NCBI GenBank assembly: GCA_963701245.1
Contig: OY969576.1
Coordinates: 1,798,001-1,862,000, forward strand
Direction: 5' to 3'
DNA: 64,000 nt
DNA from: CAWCCP01 sp963701245
GTDB taxonomy: Bacteria; Patescibacteriota; Saccharimonadia; Saccharimonadales; UBA4665
The notes under the pieces were generated by a model. The model did not search any database, was not told where the DNA came from, and was given only the letters and a program-made list of their open reading frames with translations. Positions 18,071 through 25,916 of the stretch are shown here, one piece after another. Every line of letters begins with the position of its first letter. The stretch's first letter is position 1. The position numbers and the translations under genes are program-made.

Positions 18071-18226
18071 TTACGCAGTAGGCTTACTGGATAGACTTCT
18101 TTTAGTACTATGACTTCGATTTCTACGAGTACGATTAGTAGTTAAAGTTTTTTGTGGCAATAATTCTTCGTAGAATAGTTTAAATGCGTCTAAAGCGCTC
18201 GCTTTACTAATACCAAAACATCCTGT
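18071..18226 (-). pseudogene. Orphan reading-frame fragment
   Basis: A minus-strand frame of about 50 codons contains GISKASALDAFKLFYEELLP followed by a basic Arg/Ser-rich tail and a stop. A TAA lies directly upstream and there is no good start codon. It looks like the C-terminal end of a lost gene. I do not recognise the family. Confidence 0.25.
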
Positions 18227-18356
18227 TTAACCGACGTATGGTAGCAAAGAAAAAGATACTAGTCAATATTACGATATAATAAGCTAGTGCTTAGATGATA
18301 TGGATAATGTAAAAGATTAATATAACAAAAAACGTGCAGAAAACAATTTTGATAAA

Positions 18357-18433
18357 TGGTGGGCGATAGAGGATTTGAACCTCTCACCTCTTCCACGTCA
18401 AGGAAGCGCTCTAGCCAAATGAGCTAATCGCCC
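18357..18433 (-). tRNA. tRNA-Val (anticodon GAC)
   Basis: Acceptor GGGCGAT pairs with ATCGCCC, the discriminator is A and CCA is encoded. The anticodon loop TTGACGT gives GAC. Confidence 0.94.
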
Positions 18434-18594
18434 AGAATACCTTTGATGATTATAACGGTATATTGATAAATAGAGTAGAGTAAAATATAGATCATATATG
18501 AGATGTTGGATATTAAGTTATCCCCATGTGTGAATGTATGAATTACAGCATAAATAGGCTAGCCATATAGTGCTAACCTTGCTATAGTAGATGA

Positions 18595-18676
18595 CTGAGG
18601 CGTAGTTTTGTCGAGACTGTTTTAACAGTCAAGTGATTGGGGTTGAATAACATGCGAGATTATTCAACCCCTTTTT
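18595..18676 (+). ncRNA. Candidate small RNA with intrinsic terminator
   Basis: An extended -10 (TTGCTATAGT, TATAGT at 18583-18588) precedes about 80 nt that contain a perfect hairpin GACTGTT/AACAGTC (18615-18630). They end with a 12-bp GGGGTTGAATAA stem (18639-18671) and T5, a textbook terminator. There is no ORF inside. It could be an independent small RNA or the attenuated first part of the thrS leader. Confidence 0.5.
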
Positions 18677-18701
18677 AGTGCGAAAATATTTATCTATTTT
18701 T

Positions 18702-18729
18702 TTGTCTGATCTGATACAAGTGTTATAAT
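18702..18729 (+). promoter_or_regulatory. Promoter of the thrS leader transcript
   Basis: The -35 element TTGTCT (18702-18707) and -10 element TATAAT (18724-18729) are separated by 16 bp. The predicted transcription start is near 18736. Confidence 0.65.
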
Positions 18730-18735
18730 TTGAAT

Positions 18736-18922
18736 AAGCTAAGAAGTGGATTCACCAACCATAGAGCTTCGTGGGAGTGGCAACGACTTGCGTAAATAGA
18801 AGTTGTAAGAGGAAGCGTCGAGGTGGGACCTCCAAGACCAAGATACCTTTGTGGGCGTTTAGGAATTGGACCGAGACACTTGATTAAATACAGTGCGAGA
18901 GTATTTAATCAAGTGTCTTTTT
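18736..18922 (+). ncRNA. Structured leader or small RNA upstream of thrS
   Basis: About 190 nt follow the promoter. They contain several possible helices (for example around ACGACTT/AAGTTGT) and the sequence AGGTGGGACC (18821-18830), which resembles the T-box core GTGGNACC. They end with a 17-bp perfect terminator stem (18875-18917) followed by T5. thrS starts 100 bp later. A tRNA-sensing attenuator is conceivable, but the T-box-like site lies 45 nt from the terminator and does not overlap it, unlike classical T-boxes. A free-standing RNA is equally possible. Confidence 0.5.
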
Positions 18923-19021
18923 AATAGCAACAAATTTAATGAATTTGCGTAATTCACTAGAGATCATTCGACATTCTCGATGTTGTTTGAAGATAATTAT
19001 TTATAAGGAAGGAGTAATTTT

Positions 19022-20862
19022 ATGTCAGGTAATGATTCACTCAATATCATGAGACACTCCACAGCTCATGTATTAGCCACTGCAATTCAGCATCTCTGGC
19101 CGACGGCGAAATTTGGCGTGGGCCCTGTAGTAGAAAATGGGTTTTATTACGATATTGACCTCGGTGAAACAGTCTTATCAGAATCAGATTTTGAAAAAAT
19201 TGAAACTGAAATGAAAAGATAGTCAAAGCAGACTATAATTTTGAAAAAGTCATTAGACCGATTGAGGATGCTATAAATTGGGCAAAAGAGCACCAACAAC
19301 CCTATAAACTCGAACTTTTGAATGATTTAAAGCGTTCTGGCACTACTATTGCGAAAGAGCTTAATCCTGAAGAGTTAGGCATAATCGCTGATGGTCCGTC
19401 AAAAGTTAAAGAAGTGTCTTTTTATAAAGACGATGATTTTGAAGATTTGTGTCGCGGCCCTCATGTAGCGTCAACTGGACGCATCGGAGCTTTTAAGCTT
19501 CAAAAAATAAGTGGAGCATATTGGAGAGGTAATGACAAAAACGCTCAGCTTCAAAGAATATATGGTGTTGCTTTTGAGTCAAGAGAAGAGCTAGATGTAT
19601 ATCTAGATATGCTTGAAAAGGCTAAGGAAAGAGATCACAGGAAGCTTGGACAAGAACTTGATTTATTTACGGTATCACCTTTGGTAGGGTCGGGGTTGCC
19701 CTTATTTACGCCGCGTGGAACTATACTGCGTGATGAGTTGAATAAATACTCTCAAGAAATAAGAAAGAGAGATGGATGGCAAAATGTATGGGTGCCTCAT
19801 ATTGCCAAAAAAGAATTATATGAAGTTTCAGGTCATTGGGCTAAGTTTGGTGATGAGTGGTTAAAAGTAGAAAGCCAGGAAACCAGCGACAAGTTAGTAA
19901 TGAAGCCAATGAACTGTCCTCATCATCAACAAATTTACGCATCAAAACAGAGAAGTTACCGTGATCTGCCAATAAAATATATGGAAACTACTACTGTTTA
20001 TAGAGATGAAAAGGCAGGTGAGCTTCAAGGCCTTTCAAGAGTGCGATCTATTACTCAAGATGATAGTCACACGTTTTGTCGTCCTGATCAAATTAATGAA
20101 ATTTTAGCTAATTTAGTGGATATTGTTCAAGAATTCTATACTGTTTTAGATTTGCCATTAAAAGTGAGATTATCATTTCGCGATAATACGGATGGTTATT
20201 TAGGTGATGCGAAACTTTGGGCTGAAGCTCAATCAATTATTAAAGAGGTGGTTGAATCTGCGGGATTGTCATATTATATTGCCGAAGGCGAAGCCGCTTT
20301 TTACGGGCCAAAGATAGATTTTATAGCAACTGATGCTTTAGGTCGGGAGCTGCAGGTCGCCACACCCCAATTAGATTTTGTACAACCAAAGCGCTTTGGT
20401 CTCGTGTATATAGATGAGGCTGGTAAAGAAGTAACTCCGGTTATGATTCACTTTGCGCTTATGGGTTCAATAGAGAGATTCTTGGCAGCATACATAGAAC
20501 ATACTGCCGGCAAGTTTCCAGTATGGCTAGCACCCGAACAAGTTAGACTGATTACAGTGAATCAGGAGCCCAATACTTTAGAGCTTGCAAATGAAATCAG
20601 TCAACAAGCTTTCCAATTGGGCTTACGGGTTACGACAGATAATATGAATGAATCAGTTGGCAAGAAAATTAGACACGCTGAGATAATGAAAGTTCCATAT
20701 ACTATTGTACTTGGTGAGAAGGAAATAGCTTCCAAGGAAGTGACACCGCGTATACGGAAAGATATTGCGGTAGGTGGTGATTTACTGACAATTGATATAA
20801 ACGAATTTTTAAAAACCGTTGCCAATGAGGCAAAATCTAGAGTAATAAAAACGTCTTTATAA
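19022..20862 (+). CDS. thrS: Threonyl-tRNA synthetase (one frameshift)
   Basis: The first frame begins MSGNDSLNIMRHSTAHVLAT, the editing-domain HxxxH, and breaks in the A run at about 19214. Adding one base restores 614 codons through KPMNCPHH, GLSRVRSITQDDSHTFC and GRELQVATPQLDFV, and then the anticodon-binding domain (VWLAPEQVRL). The enzyme charges tRNA-Thr and hydrolyses Ser-tRNA-Thr. It starts directly with the editing domain, so the usual N-terminal TGS domain is missing. The strong GGAAGGAG ribosome site supports the start. The indel is probably a sequencing error, since the gene is essential. Confidence 0.93.
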
Positions 20863-20939
20863 GAATTGTTAACAGCATAGTTTAATCAAATAAATAGCAT
20901 TTAAACTGCCAGCAGTATAAGTCAATATATGCATATTTT

Positions 20940-21248
20940 ATGGAACCGTTAAATTTTAAAAATCGTGTGGAAGCTCTCGTATCGCAAATACCCGAAGGGA
21001 GAGTGATGACTTATGGTCAAATAGCGGCTTTGTGCGGCAATGCAAGAGCCTCAAGAATAGTCGGGGGAATTGCGCATTTTGGAGATCCGAATTTACCGTG
21101 GCAGCGAGTTGTAAATAAAAGTGGCGGTCTTGCCAGCGGCTTTCCAGGTGGTCGAAGGAGTCACGCAGAAATGCTTCGAGCAGAGGGTGTCGCCGTAAGT
21201 GCGGACTTCCAGGTTCCACTAAGGGAGTTGTTATGGTGGCCCAAATAA
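20940..21248 (+). CDS. Alkyltransferase-like protein (ATL)
   Basis: This 102-residue protein has the DNA-binding domain of O6-methylguanine methyltransferases (IPEGRVMTYGQIAALCG, ARIVGG-like helix). The reactive motif PCHRV is replaced by LPWQRVV, so the acceptor cysteine is Trp. This is the hallmark of ATL proteins, which bind O6-alkylguanine and hand it to nucleotide excision repair instead of dealkylating it. The gene overlaps miaA by 16 bp in another frame, so the two are probably one transcript. Confidence 0.88.
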   Translation: MEPLNFKNRVEALVSQIPEGRVMTYGQIAALCGNARASRIVGGIAHFGDPNLPWQRVVNKSGGLASGFPGGRRSHAEMLRAEGVAVSADFQVPLRELLWWPK

Positions 21249-22120
21249 ATCAGGCACCGTTATTAGTTATTTTAGGCGAGACAGCGTCAGGTAAATCAGC
21301 ATTAGCCCTAATGTTGGCCCAAAAATTAAATGGAGAAATAATATGTGCCGATAGTTGGACGGTGCGTAAATATATGGATATCGGTACTGCTAAACCAACT
21401 AAATCGGAACAATTAGTTGTCGCACATCATTTAATCGATTTGGTAAAACCTGATGAGAATTTTACAGCAGTTACATTTAAGCAATTAGCAATGCAAAAGA
21501 TTCGTGACGTAAGCGATCGAGGAAAGCTACCTATCCTTGTTGGTGGAACTGGGCTCTATATTGATAGCGTAATTTATGATTTTAGTTTTTCACCGATCGG
21601 AGAAATCAGCGGTAGGTCCAACTTGGAGAGTTTGAGTATTCCTGATCTTCTCTCCTTAATTGAGGATCGGAGATTATCACTGGAAAATATAGACATACGG
21701 AACAAACGCAGACTAATTCGTTTATTACTGACAAACGGGAATAAACCGACCAGAAAGCCATTACGGCAAAATACGTTAATTTTAGGAATTAAATTGAATA
21801 GTGATAATTTAAAACAAGCTGTTCAATACAGAGTGGATAAAATGATAGAAGCGGGTATCGAGCAAGAAGTAAAATTATTATCTGAACAATATGGCTGGAA
21901 GATTGAGGGGATGAAAGGTGTAGGCTACGCCCAATGGGAAAAGTATTTTTTAGGATCACAAACTATTGAGGAAACGAGATTAAAAATAGTCAAAGCCACC
22001 TTAGATTTAGCTAAAAAACAACGAACATGGTTTAAGCGCAACAAAAGTATTCATTGGCTTAAGTATCCGGTCGATCAGGCCGAAGTAGTTGATTTCGTCA
22101 CAACACTTTTGTACAAATGA
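21233..22120 (+). CDS. miaA: tRNA dimethylallyltransferase
   Basis: This 295-residue enzyme adds a dimethylallyl group to A37 of tRNAs that read UNN codons. Visible features are the P-loop GETASGKSALA (from residue 15), the DxWTVRKYMDIGTAKP segment, LVGGTGLYIDS, and a late ARKQRTWFKR-like motif (AKKQRTWFKRNKSI). The length matches the family. The start lies within the 3' end of the ATL gene. Confidence 0.93.
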   Translation: MVAQINQAPLLVILGETASGKSALALMLAQKLNGEIICADSWTVRKYMDIGTAKPTKSEQLVVAHHLIDLVKPDENFTAVTFKQLAMQKIRDVSDRGKLPILVGGTGLYIDSVIYDFSFSPIGEISGRSNLESLSIPDLLSLIEDRRLSLENIDIRNKRRLIRLLLTNGNKPTRKPLRQNTLILGIKLNSDNLKQAVQYRVDKMIEAGIEQEVKLLSEQYGWKIEGMKGVGYAQWEKYFLGSQTIEETRLKIVKATLDLAKKQRTWFKRNKSIHWLKYPVDQAEVVDFVTTLLYK

Positions 22121-22156
22121 ATTTTCAATTGAATCACTACTTGCTACAATTAAAAG

Positions 22157-22765
22157 ATGATTGAGCAACTCTTTGGGTCAAAAACTCGTGTTAAGTTACT
22201 GCAGCTGTTTTATAGTAATCCAAATCGGTCATTTTATGTCCGCGAAATTACCAGAAAGATTGATGAGCAAATCAATTCAGTACGTAGAGAACTCAGTAAT
22301 CTCTTAAGTGTAGGGATAATTCTGTCGGACAATACAAATAACAGATTATACTATGAGGTGAACCAAAAATATGAGTATTTTGAACCACTTCAGCAAATTT
22401 TTGGAAATGGTGTCAAAAAATCAAGTACACGAAAGGTAAAAGGTAATGAAACTGATGCTCCGACTTCCGCAACAGAATCAGATTTAAAAAACGTGGGGCA
22501 TATTGACCTGGCGGTCTATACAGGTCAGTTTACTCGTGATAATAGCGCAGGGGTAGATTTTCTTATAGTGGGTGAAGTTAATCAAAACGCTTTGCAAAAA
22601 TATATAGATCAACTGGAAGCAAAGGAGAATAAAAGCATTCGATATACGGTAATGAGTTTACCGGATTTTCAGTATCGTCAACAAATTAGGGATCGTTTTG
22701 CCGTGGCAATTGCTCAGTCAAAGAAGCAAGTGCTAGTGGATTTACATAATTTATTGGAAGATTAA
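22157..22765 (+). CDS. Winged-helix regulator with nucleotidyltransferase-like C-terminus
   Basis: The 202-residue protein begins with a winged-helix domain (LFGSKTRVKLLQLFYSNPN, YVREITRKIDEQINSVRREL, then a wing LSDNTNNRLYYEV). A linker rich in polar residues precedes a region (about 115-195: DLAVYTGQFTRDNSAGVDFL) that resembles the minimal nucleotidyltransferase-like domain often joined to such regulators. TACAAT lies exactly 6 nt before the ATG (22145-22150). It is a predicted DNA-binding protein with unknown targets. It is followed 17 bp later by an MBL-fold gene. Confidence 0.72.
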   Translation: MIEQLFGSKTRVKLLQLFYSNPNRSFYVREITRKIDEQINSVRRELSNLLSVGIILSDNTNNRLYYEVNQKYEYFEPLQQIFGNGVKKSSTRKVKGNETDAPTSATESDLKNVGHIDLAVYTGQFTRDNSAGVDFLIVGEVNQNALQKYIDQLEAKENKSIRYTVMSLPDFQYRQQIRDRFAVAIAQSKKQVLVDLHNLLED

Positions 22766-22782
22766 TACGGATAAGGAATTAA

Positions 22783-23406
22783 ATGGACTTACAATTCTTC
22801 GGTGCAAATTGCTTAAGTATTTCGCAAAAGGGTAAGCGCATTATTGTCGACGATAACCTTGCCGATCTTGGTGGGAAGGGAATTATAAAAGCAGATGATG
22901 TAGCGTTATTTACATCTAGTCATGCCAGTATTATTCCTGCGCGCCTTGTCTTTGATTCTCCAGGTGAATATGAAGTTGCTGACATTTCAATTATAGGCAT
23001 TGCCGCGAGAGCTCATATAGATAATACAGATGAAAAAAGTGGAACTATGTATAAATTAGTGATTTCTGATTTAAACGTATTAATTACGGGGCATATATAC
23101 CCAGATTTAAGTGATTCTCAATTGGAGACTATTGGATTAGTAGATATTCTGGTTGTGCCAGTAGGTGGTAACGGCTATACGCTTGACCCAATAGGTGCGT
23201 TAAAAATTATTAAAGCAATTGAGCCTAAATTAGTAATCCCTACCCACTACGCTGATCCCTCATTAAACTACGAAGTGCCTCAACAAAACCTAAACGAAGC
23301 ATTGAAAGAGTTAGCAATGGAGCCTAAAGAAACTACCAGCAAGCTAAAGGTTAAAGCTGGTGATTTAAGCGACATTATGCAGTTGGTAATCCTTGAAAAG
23401 ACTTGA
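22783..23406 (+). CDS. MBL-fold (UlaG-like) metallohydrolase family protein
   Basis: The 207-residue product resembles the YtkL/UlaG-like branch of the metallo-beta-lactamase fold, with MDLQFFGANCLSISQKGKRI at the start, FDSPGEYEVADISIIGIAA, and VIPTHYAD near the end. The canonical HxHxDH motif is replaced by SSHAS, so metal binding and catalysis are doubtful. A ribosome site (AAGGA) lies 5 nt before the ATG. It appears to be co-transcribed with the winged-helix gene. No substrate can be proposed. Confidence 0.72.
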   Translation: MDLQFFGANCLSISQKGKRIIVDDNLADLGGKGIIKADDVALFTSSHASIIPARLVFDSPGEYEVADISIIGIAARAHIDNTDEKSGTMYKLVISDLNVLITGHIYPDLSDSQLETIGLVDILVVPVGGNGYTLDPIGALKIIKAIEPKLVIPTHYADPSLNYEVPQQNLNEALKELAMEPKETTSKLKVKAGDLSDIMQLVILEKT

Positions 23407-23435
23407 GTTATATTTCCAAGGAGCTTATCTAAGAT

Positions 23436-23636
23436 TTATTTGGAAGTCGTCAACAGGCCTTTTTTCTTTAGTGTACGAATGGCTTGCGTGCTAATTTTCA
23501 TTTTCACTTTGCGACCATCAACCATTATAGTCTTGGTCTGAAGATTGGGCTTCCATACCTTTTTGGTGTGACGTTGCGAAAAGCTGACATTACTGCCATA
23601 TTGTTTGCCTTTTCCGGTAAGTTCGCATTTTTGCAT
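23436..23636 (-). CDS. rpmB: 50S ribosomal protein L28
   Basis: The 66-residue basic protein begins MQKCELTGKGKQYGSNVSFS and continues with KKVWKPNLQTKTIMVDG, the L28 pattern. It is a structural protein of the large subunit. An AAAGGG ribosome site lies 6 nt before the ATG. The gene is monocistronic. Confidence 0.92.
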   Translation of the reverse strand: MQKCELTGKGKQYGSNVSFSQRHTKKVWKPNLQTKTIMVDGRKVKMKISTQAIRTLKKKGLLTTSK

Positions 23637-23691
23637 AATATTGCCCTTTAAAAATTAAGATTCAAGGTGTTATTTTAGCGGTTTTATGTTA

Positions 23692-24177
23692 TTACGTCAA
23701 CCTTTGTAGTTGAGATTGCTGTTTCGGGTCAAGCTTGCCCAGCAATTCATACAAGGGTAGTTTACTTACTGGATCTGACAATTGCGGATTTAGATCAATA
23801 ATGGGCTGGAGTACAAAATCCCTTGCTCTAAAGTGTGGATGTGGCAAAACCAGATTTTCACTGTTCAGGATCTGGTTGTCATAAAAAATTATATCAATAT
23901 CGATTTCCCGTGGTCCCCATCGAAATCTTTCAATTCTGCCCACTTTTTTTTCGGTGGTTTTCACATACTTCAAAAGTTCAAACGGACTTAAGTGTGTAGT
24001 TGCCCGTATAGCGGTATTAATAAAATCAGGTTGATTCGTATACCCTACAGCTTTCGATACGTAAAAAGGTGCAACCTTTATATCGGTAACTTTTTCGGAG
24101 AGCCTAGATATCGCTAATAAAATATTTTCTTTCGATCTTCCCATGTTTGAACCTAGTGCTAGATATACGGTTGCCAT
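23692..24177 (-). CDS. folK: 6-hydroxymethyl-dihydropterin pyrophosphokinase
   Basis: With the start at 24177 the protein has 161 residues, normal for HPPK. It has the N-terminal VYLALGSNMGRSKEN motif, the RWGPREIDIDI signature (metal-binding Asp pair) and LPHPHFRARDFVL. It transfers pyrophosphate from ATP to 6-hydroxymethyl-dihydropterin in folate synthesis. This start was chosen over an upstream one because TACAGT lies exactly 6 nt before it (24184-24189). It is divergent from folP, which uses its product. Confidence 0.92.
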   Translation of the reverse strand: MATVYLALGSNMGRSKENILLAISRLSEKVTDIKVAPFYVSKAVGYTNQPDFINTAIRATTHLSPFELLKYVKTTEKKVGRIERFRWGPREIDIDIIFYDNQILNSENLVLPHPHFRARDFVLQPIIDLNPQLSDPVSKLPLYELLGKLDPKQQSQLQRLT

Positions 24178-24287
24178 TTGAATACTGTAGCATAACGAAT
24201 CCAACTAGCTAGGAATGTGATTAGAAATTATTATGAATAAGCGTCATGTGCAATAATTGCAAATGTTAATAATTTTATTTAATTTAT

Positions 24288-25040
24288 ATGACCAAAATAG
24301 TTGGGATACTAAATGTTACTCCAGATAGTTTTAGCGATGGTGGAGTTTATCTGGCCGCAAACGATGCAATTGGTCGGTTCCATGAATTATTAAATGAGGG
24401 TGCTAGCTTTGTTGATATTGGAGCTGAAAGTACTAGACCAGGTGCAGAAAAAATTAGTCCAAGCAATGAGTGGAATAGGCTTGAGCCAATTCTCGTCAAG
24501 TTATCGCCAGAATATGGCCAATATATATCCATAGATACGTATCATGTTGAAACTGCCGAAGCAGCTTTAAAGATGGGCGCCGTGACTATAAATGACGTAA
24601 ATGGATTGAAGAACGATAAGATGATCGGGGTTATCAAAAAATATAAGGCAAACTATATAATTTGCCACTTAGCTGCGAATGATATCCAGGCTGCGCACTC
24701 GGGAGACCTAATTAGTGACATGCGCGTTATTGTGAATGACTTGTTAGATCGATATCAGTATTTAGTTAGGCAGGGTATTGAACCAGATAGAATTATTTTG
24801 GACCCTGGTATTGGTTTTGGGAAGACACCACAACTTAACCGAGAATTGTTACATTTTCCGACATTAGTGCCACGACATAAAGTTATGATTGGATATTCTC
24901 GGAAACGCTTTTTGGGTGAACGGAGGATGGAAATTGAACCAAACTTACGGGCTGGAAAGATCGCAGACATTTCCGGTGCAGCTTATCTTCGTGTGCACGA
25001 CGTTAAAGCACATGTGAAAATGCTTAGTCGTATATACTAG
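24288..25040 (+). CDS. folP: Dihydropteroate synthase
   Basis: This 250-residue TIM-barrel enzyme joins the pterin pyrophosphate made by FolK to p-aminobenzoate. The signatures GILNVTPDSFSDGG at the start and FVDIGAESTRPGA shortly after are complete, and DPGIGFGKT and a late GYSRKRFLG are present. The upstream region is very AT-rich with no Shine-Dalgarno site. It overlaps almost end to end with the M50 protease gene (5 bp apart). Other folate genes are not in the window. Confidence 0.94.
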   Translation: MTKIVGILNVTPDSFSDGGVYLAANDAIGRFHELLNEGASFVDIGAESTRPGAEKISPSNEWNRLEPILVKLSPEYGQYISIDTYHVETAEAALKMGAVTINDVNGLKNDKMIGVIKKYKANYIICHLAANDIQAAHSGDLISDMRVIVNDLLDRYQYLVRQGIEPDRIILDPGIGFGKTPQLNRELLHFPTLVPRHKVMIGYSRKRFLGERRMEIEPNLRAGKIADISGAAYLRVHDVKAHVKMLSRIY

Positions 25041-25045
25041 ATATA

Positions 25046-25657
25046 ATGTTAGAAAATATCACCGGTATATATATTGTCTATGTACTAGTAACCATAGTAA
25101 TTTCGTTATCGATACATGAAGCTATGCACGCATACGTTGCTTTCGCTCTTGGTGATACTACCGCACAAGATGAGGGTAGGTTAAGCTTAAATCCAATAAA
25201 GCATATAGATCCGTTTAGTACTGTTTTATTACCTATAATTACGCTACTTCTATTTCATGTGCCTATCCTTGCGGCCAGACCAGTTCCTTTTGATCCTCGA
25301 AGAGTTAAATATGGTGAATTTGGCAGTGCTCTCATAGCAGCAGCAGGACCTCTTACTAATCTATTACTTGCAATCATTGCCTCATTCTTATTGCGTGTAA
25401 GTACGAATCAAAATATTACAGATTTCCTAGATGTTTTTACGCTGATTAATGTCGGTTTATTTGTATTTAATTTTATTCCTATTCCACCGCTAGATGGTTC
25501 GAGAGTCCTGTATGCCTTTGCGCCAGAAGCACTGCAAAATTTTATGCGTCAAATTGAACCGTATGGCTTATTTTTGATATTTGGGTTAATACTTCTTGGT
25601 GTTCTGTCGCCGTTAATAGTTAATTTAAATAATGAAGTGCTTAGGATATTGCTCTGA
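25046..25657 (+). CDS. Site-2 protease family (M50) membrane peptidase
   Basis: The 203-residue polytopic protein has the zinc motif SIHEAMHAYVA (HExxH) in the first helix and FNFIPIPPLDGSR, the second metal-site motif of S2P proteases, near residue 146. There is no PDZ domain, so it is a minimal S2P. It would cleave transmembrane segments of unknown partners. TATACT ends 7 nt before the ATG (25033-25038), which suggests leaderless expression. Confidence 0.87.
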   Translation: MLENITGIYIVYVLVTIVISLSIHEAMHAYVAFALGDTTAQDEGRLSLNPIKHIDPFSTVLLPIITLLLFHVPILAARPVPFDPRRVKYGEFGSALIAAAGPLTNLLLAIIASFLLRVSTNQNITDFLDVFTLINVGLFVFNFIPIPPLDGSRVLYAFAPEALQNFMRQIEPYGLFLIFGLILLGVLSPLIVNLNNEVLRILL

Positions 25658-25671
25658 GGTATAATGAGGCT

Positions 25672-25818
25672 TGGTTGGGTAGAGTTTACTCCTTGCCGGG
25701 CGAATGATTATCTGATATTAATCATTAGGGAGCTCAATATTTTTAAGGGTTGTGGCCTTTATGTGAGAGCACCCACCTGGGATCCCTCAGGTGATCAAAC
25801 CCGGTGCCCAACTTTTTT
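25672..25818 (+). ncRNA. Candidate structured RNA, possibly 6S-like
   Basis: TATAAT (25660-25665) directly after the M50 stop precedes about 147 nt with no ORF of its own. The ends pair (GTTGGG 25674-25679 with CCCAAC 25807-25812, followed by T6). A second nested helix joins CCGGG (25696-25700) to CCCGG (25800-25804). Internal hairpins are AATGATTA/TTAATCATT and CACCTG/CAGGTG. A long RNA closed by its ends and terminated by U6 fits 6S RNA in size and outline. Without alignment this remains a guess. Confidence 0.5.
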
Positions 25819-25840
25819 GATATTTAGTTTTATTGATGAT

Positions 25841-25916
25841 CGGGGTGTGGCGCAGTTGGTAGCGCGTACGGCTGGGGGCCGTGAGGTCGCAGGTTCAAGT
25901 CCTGTCACCCCGACCA
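25841..25916 (+). tRNA. tRNA-Pro (anticodon GGG)
   Basis: Acceptor CGGGGTG pairs with CACCCCG, the discriminator is A and CCA is encoded. The anticodon loop CTGGGGG gives GGG. Its 3' 22 bp overlap the end of the recombinase frame on the opposite strand. Confidence 0.95.

Noticed and set aside
18820..18833. Firm call of a T-box riboswitch before thrS
   Set aside because: Only the GTGGGACC core fits. It does not overlap the terminator and I could not build a stem I with specifier loop, so it is left as a candidate.
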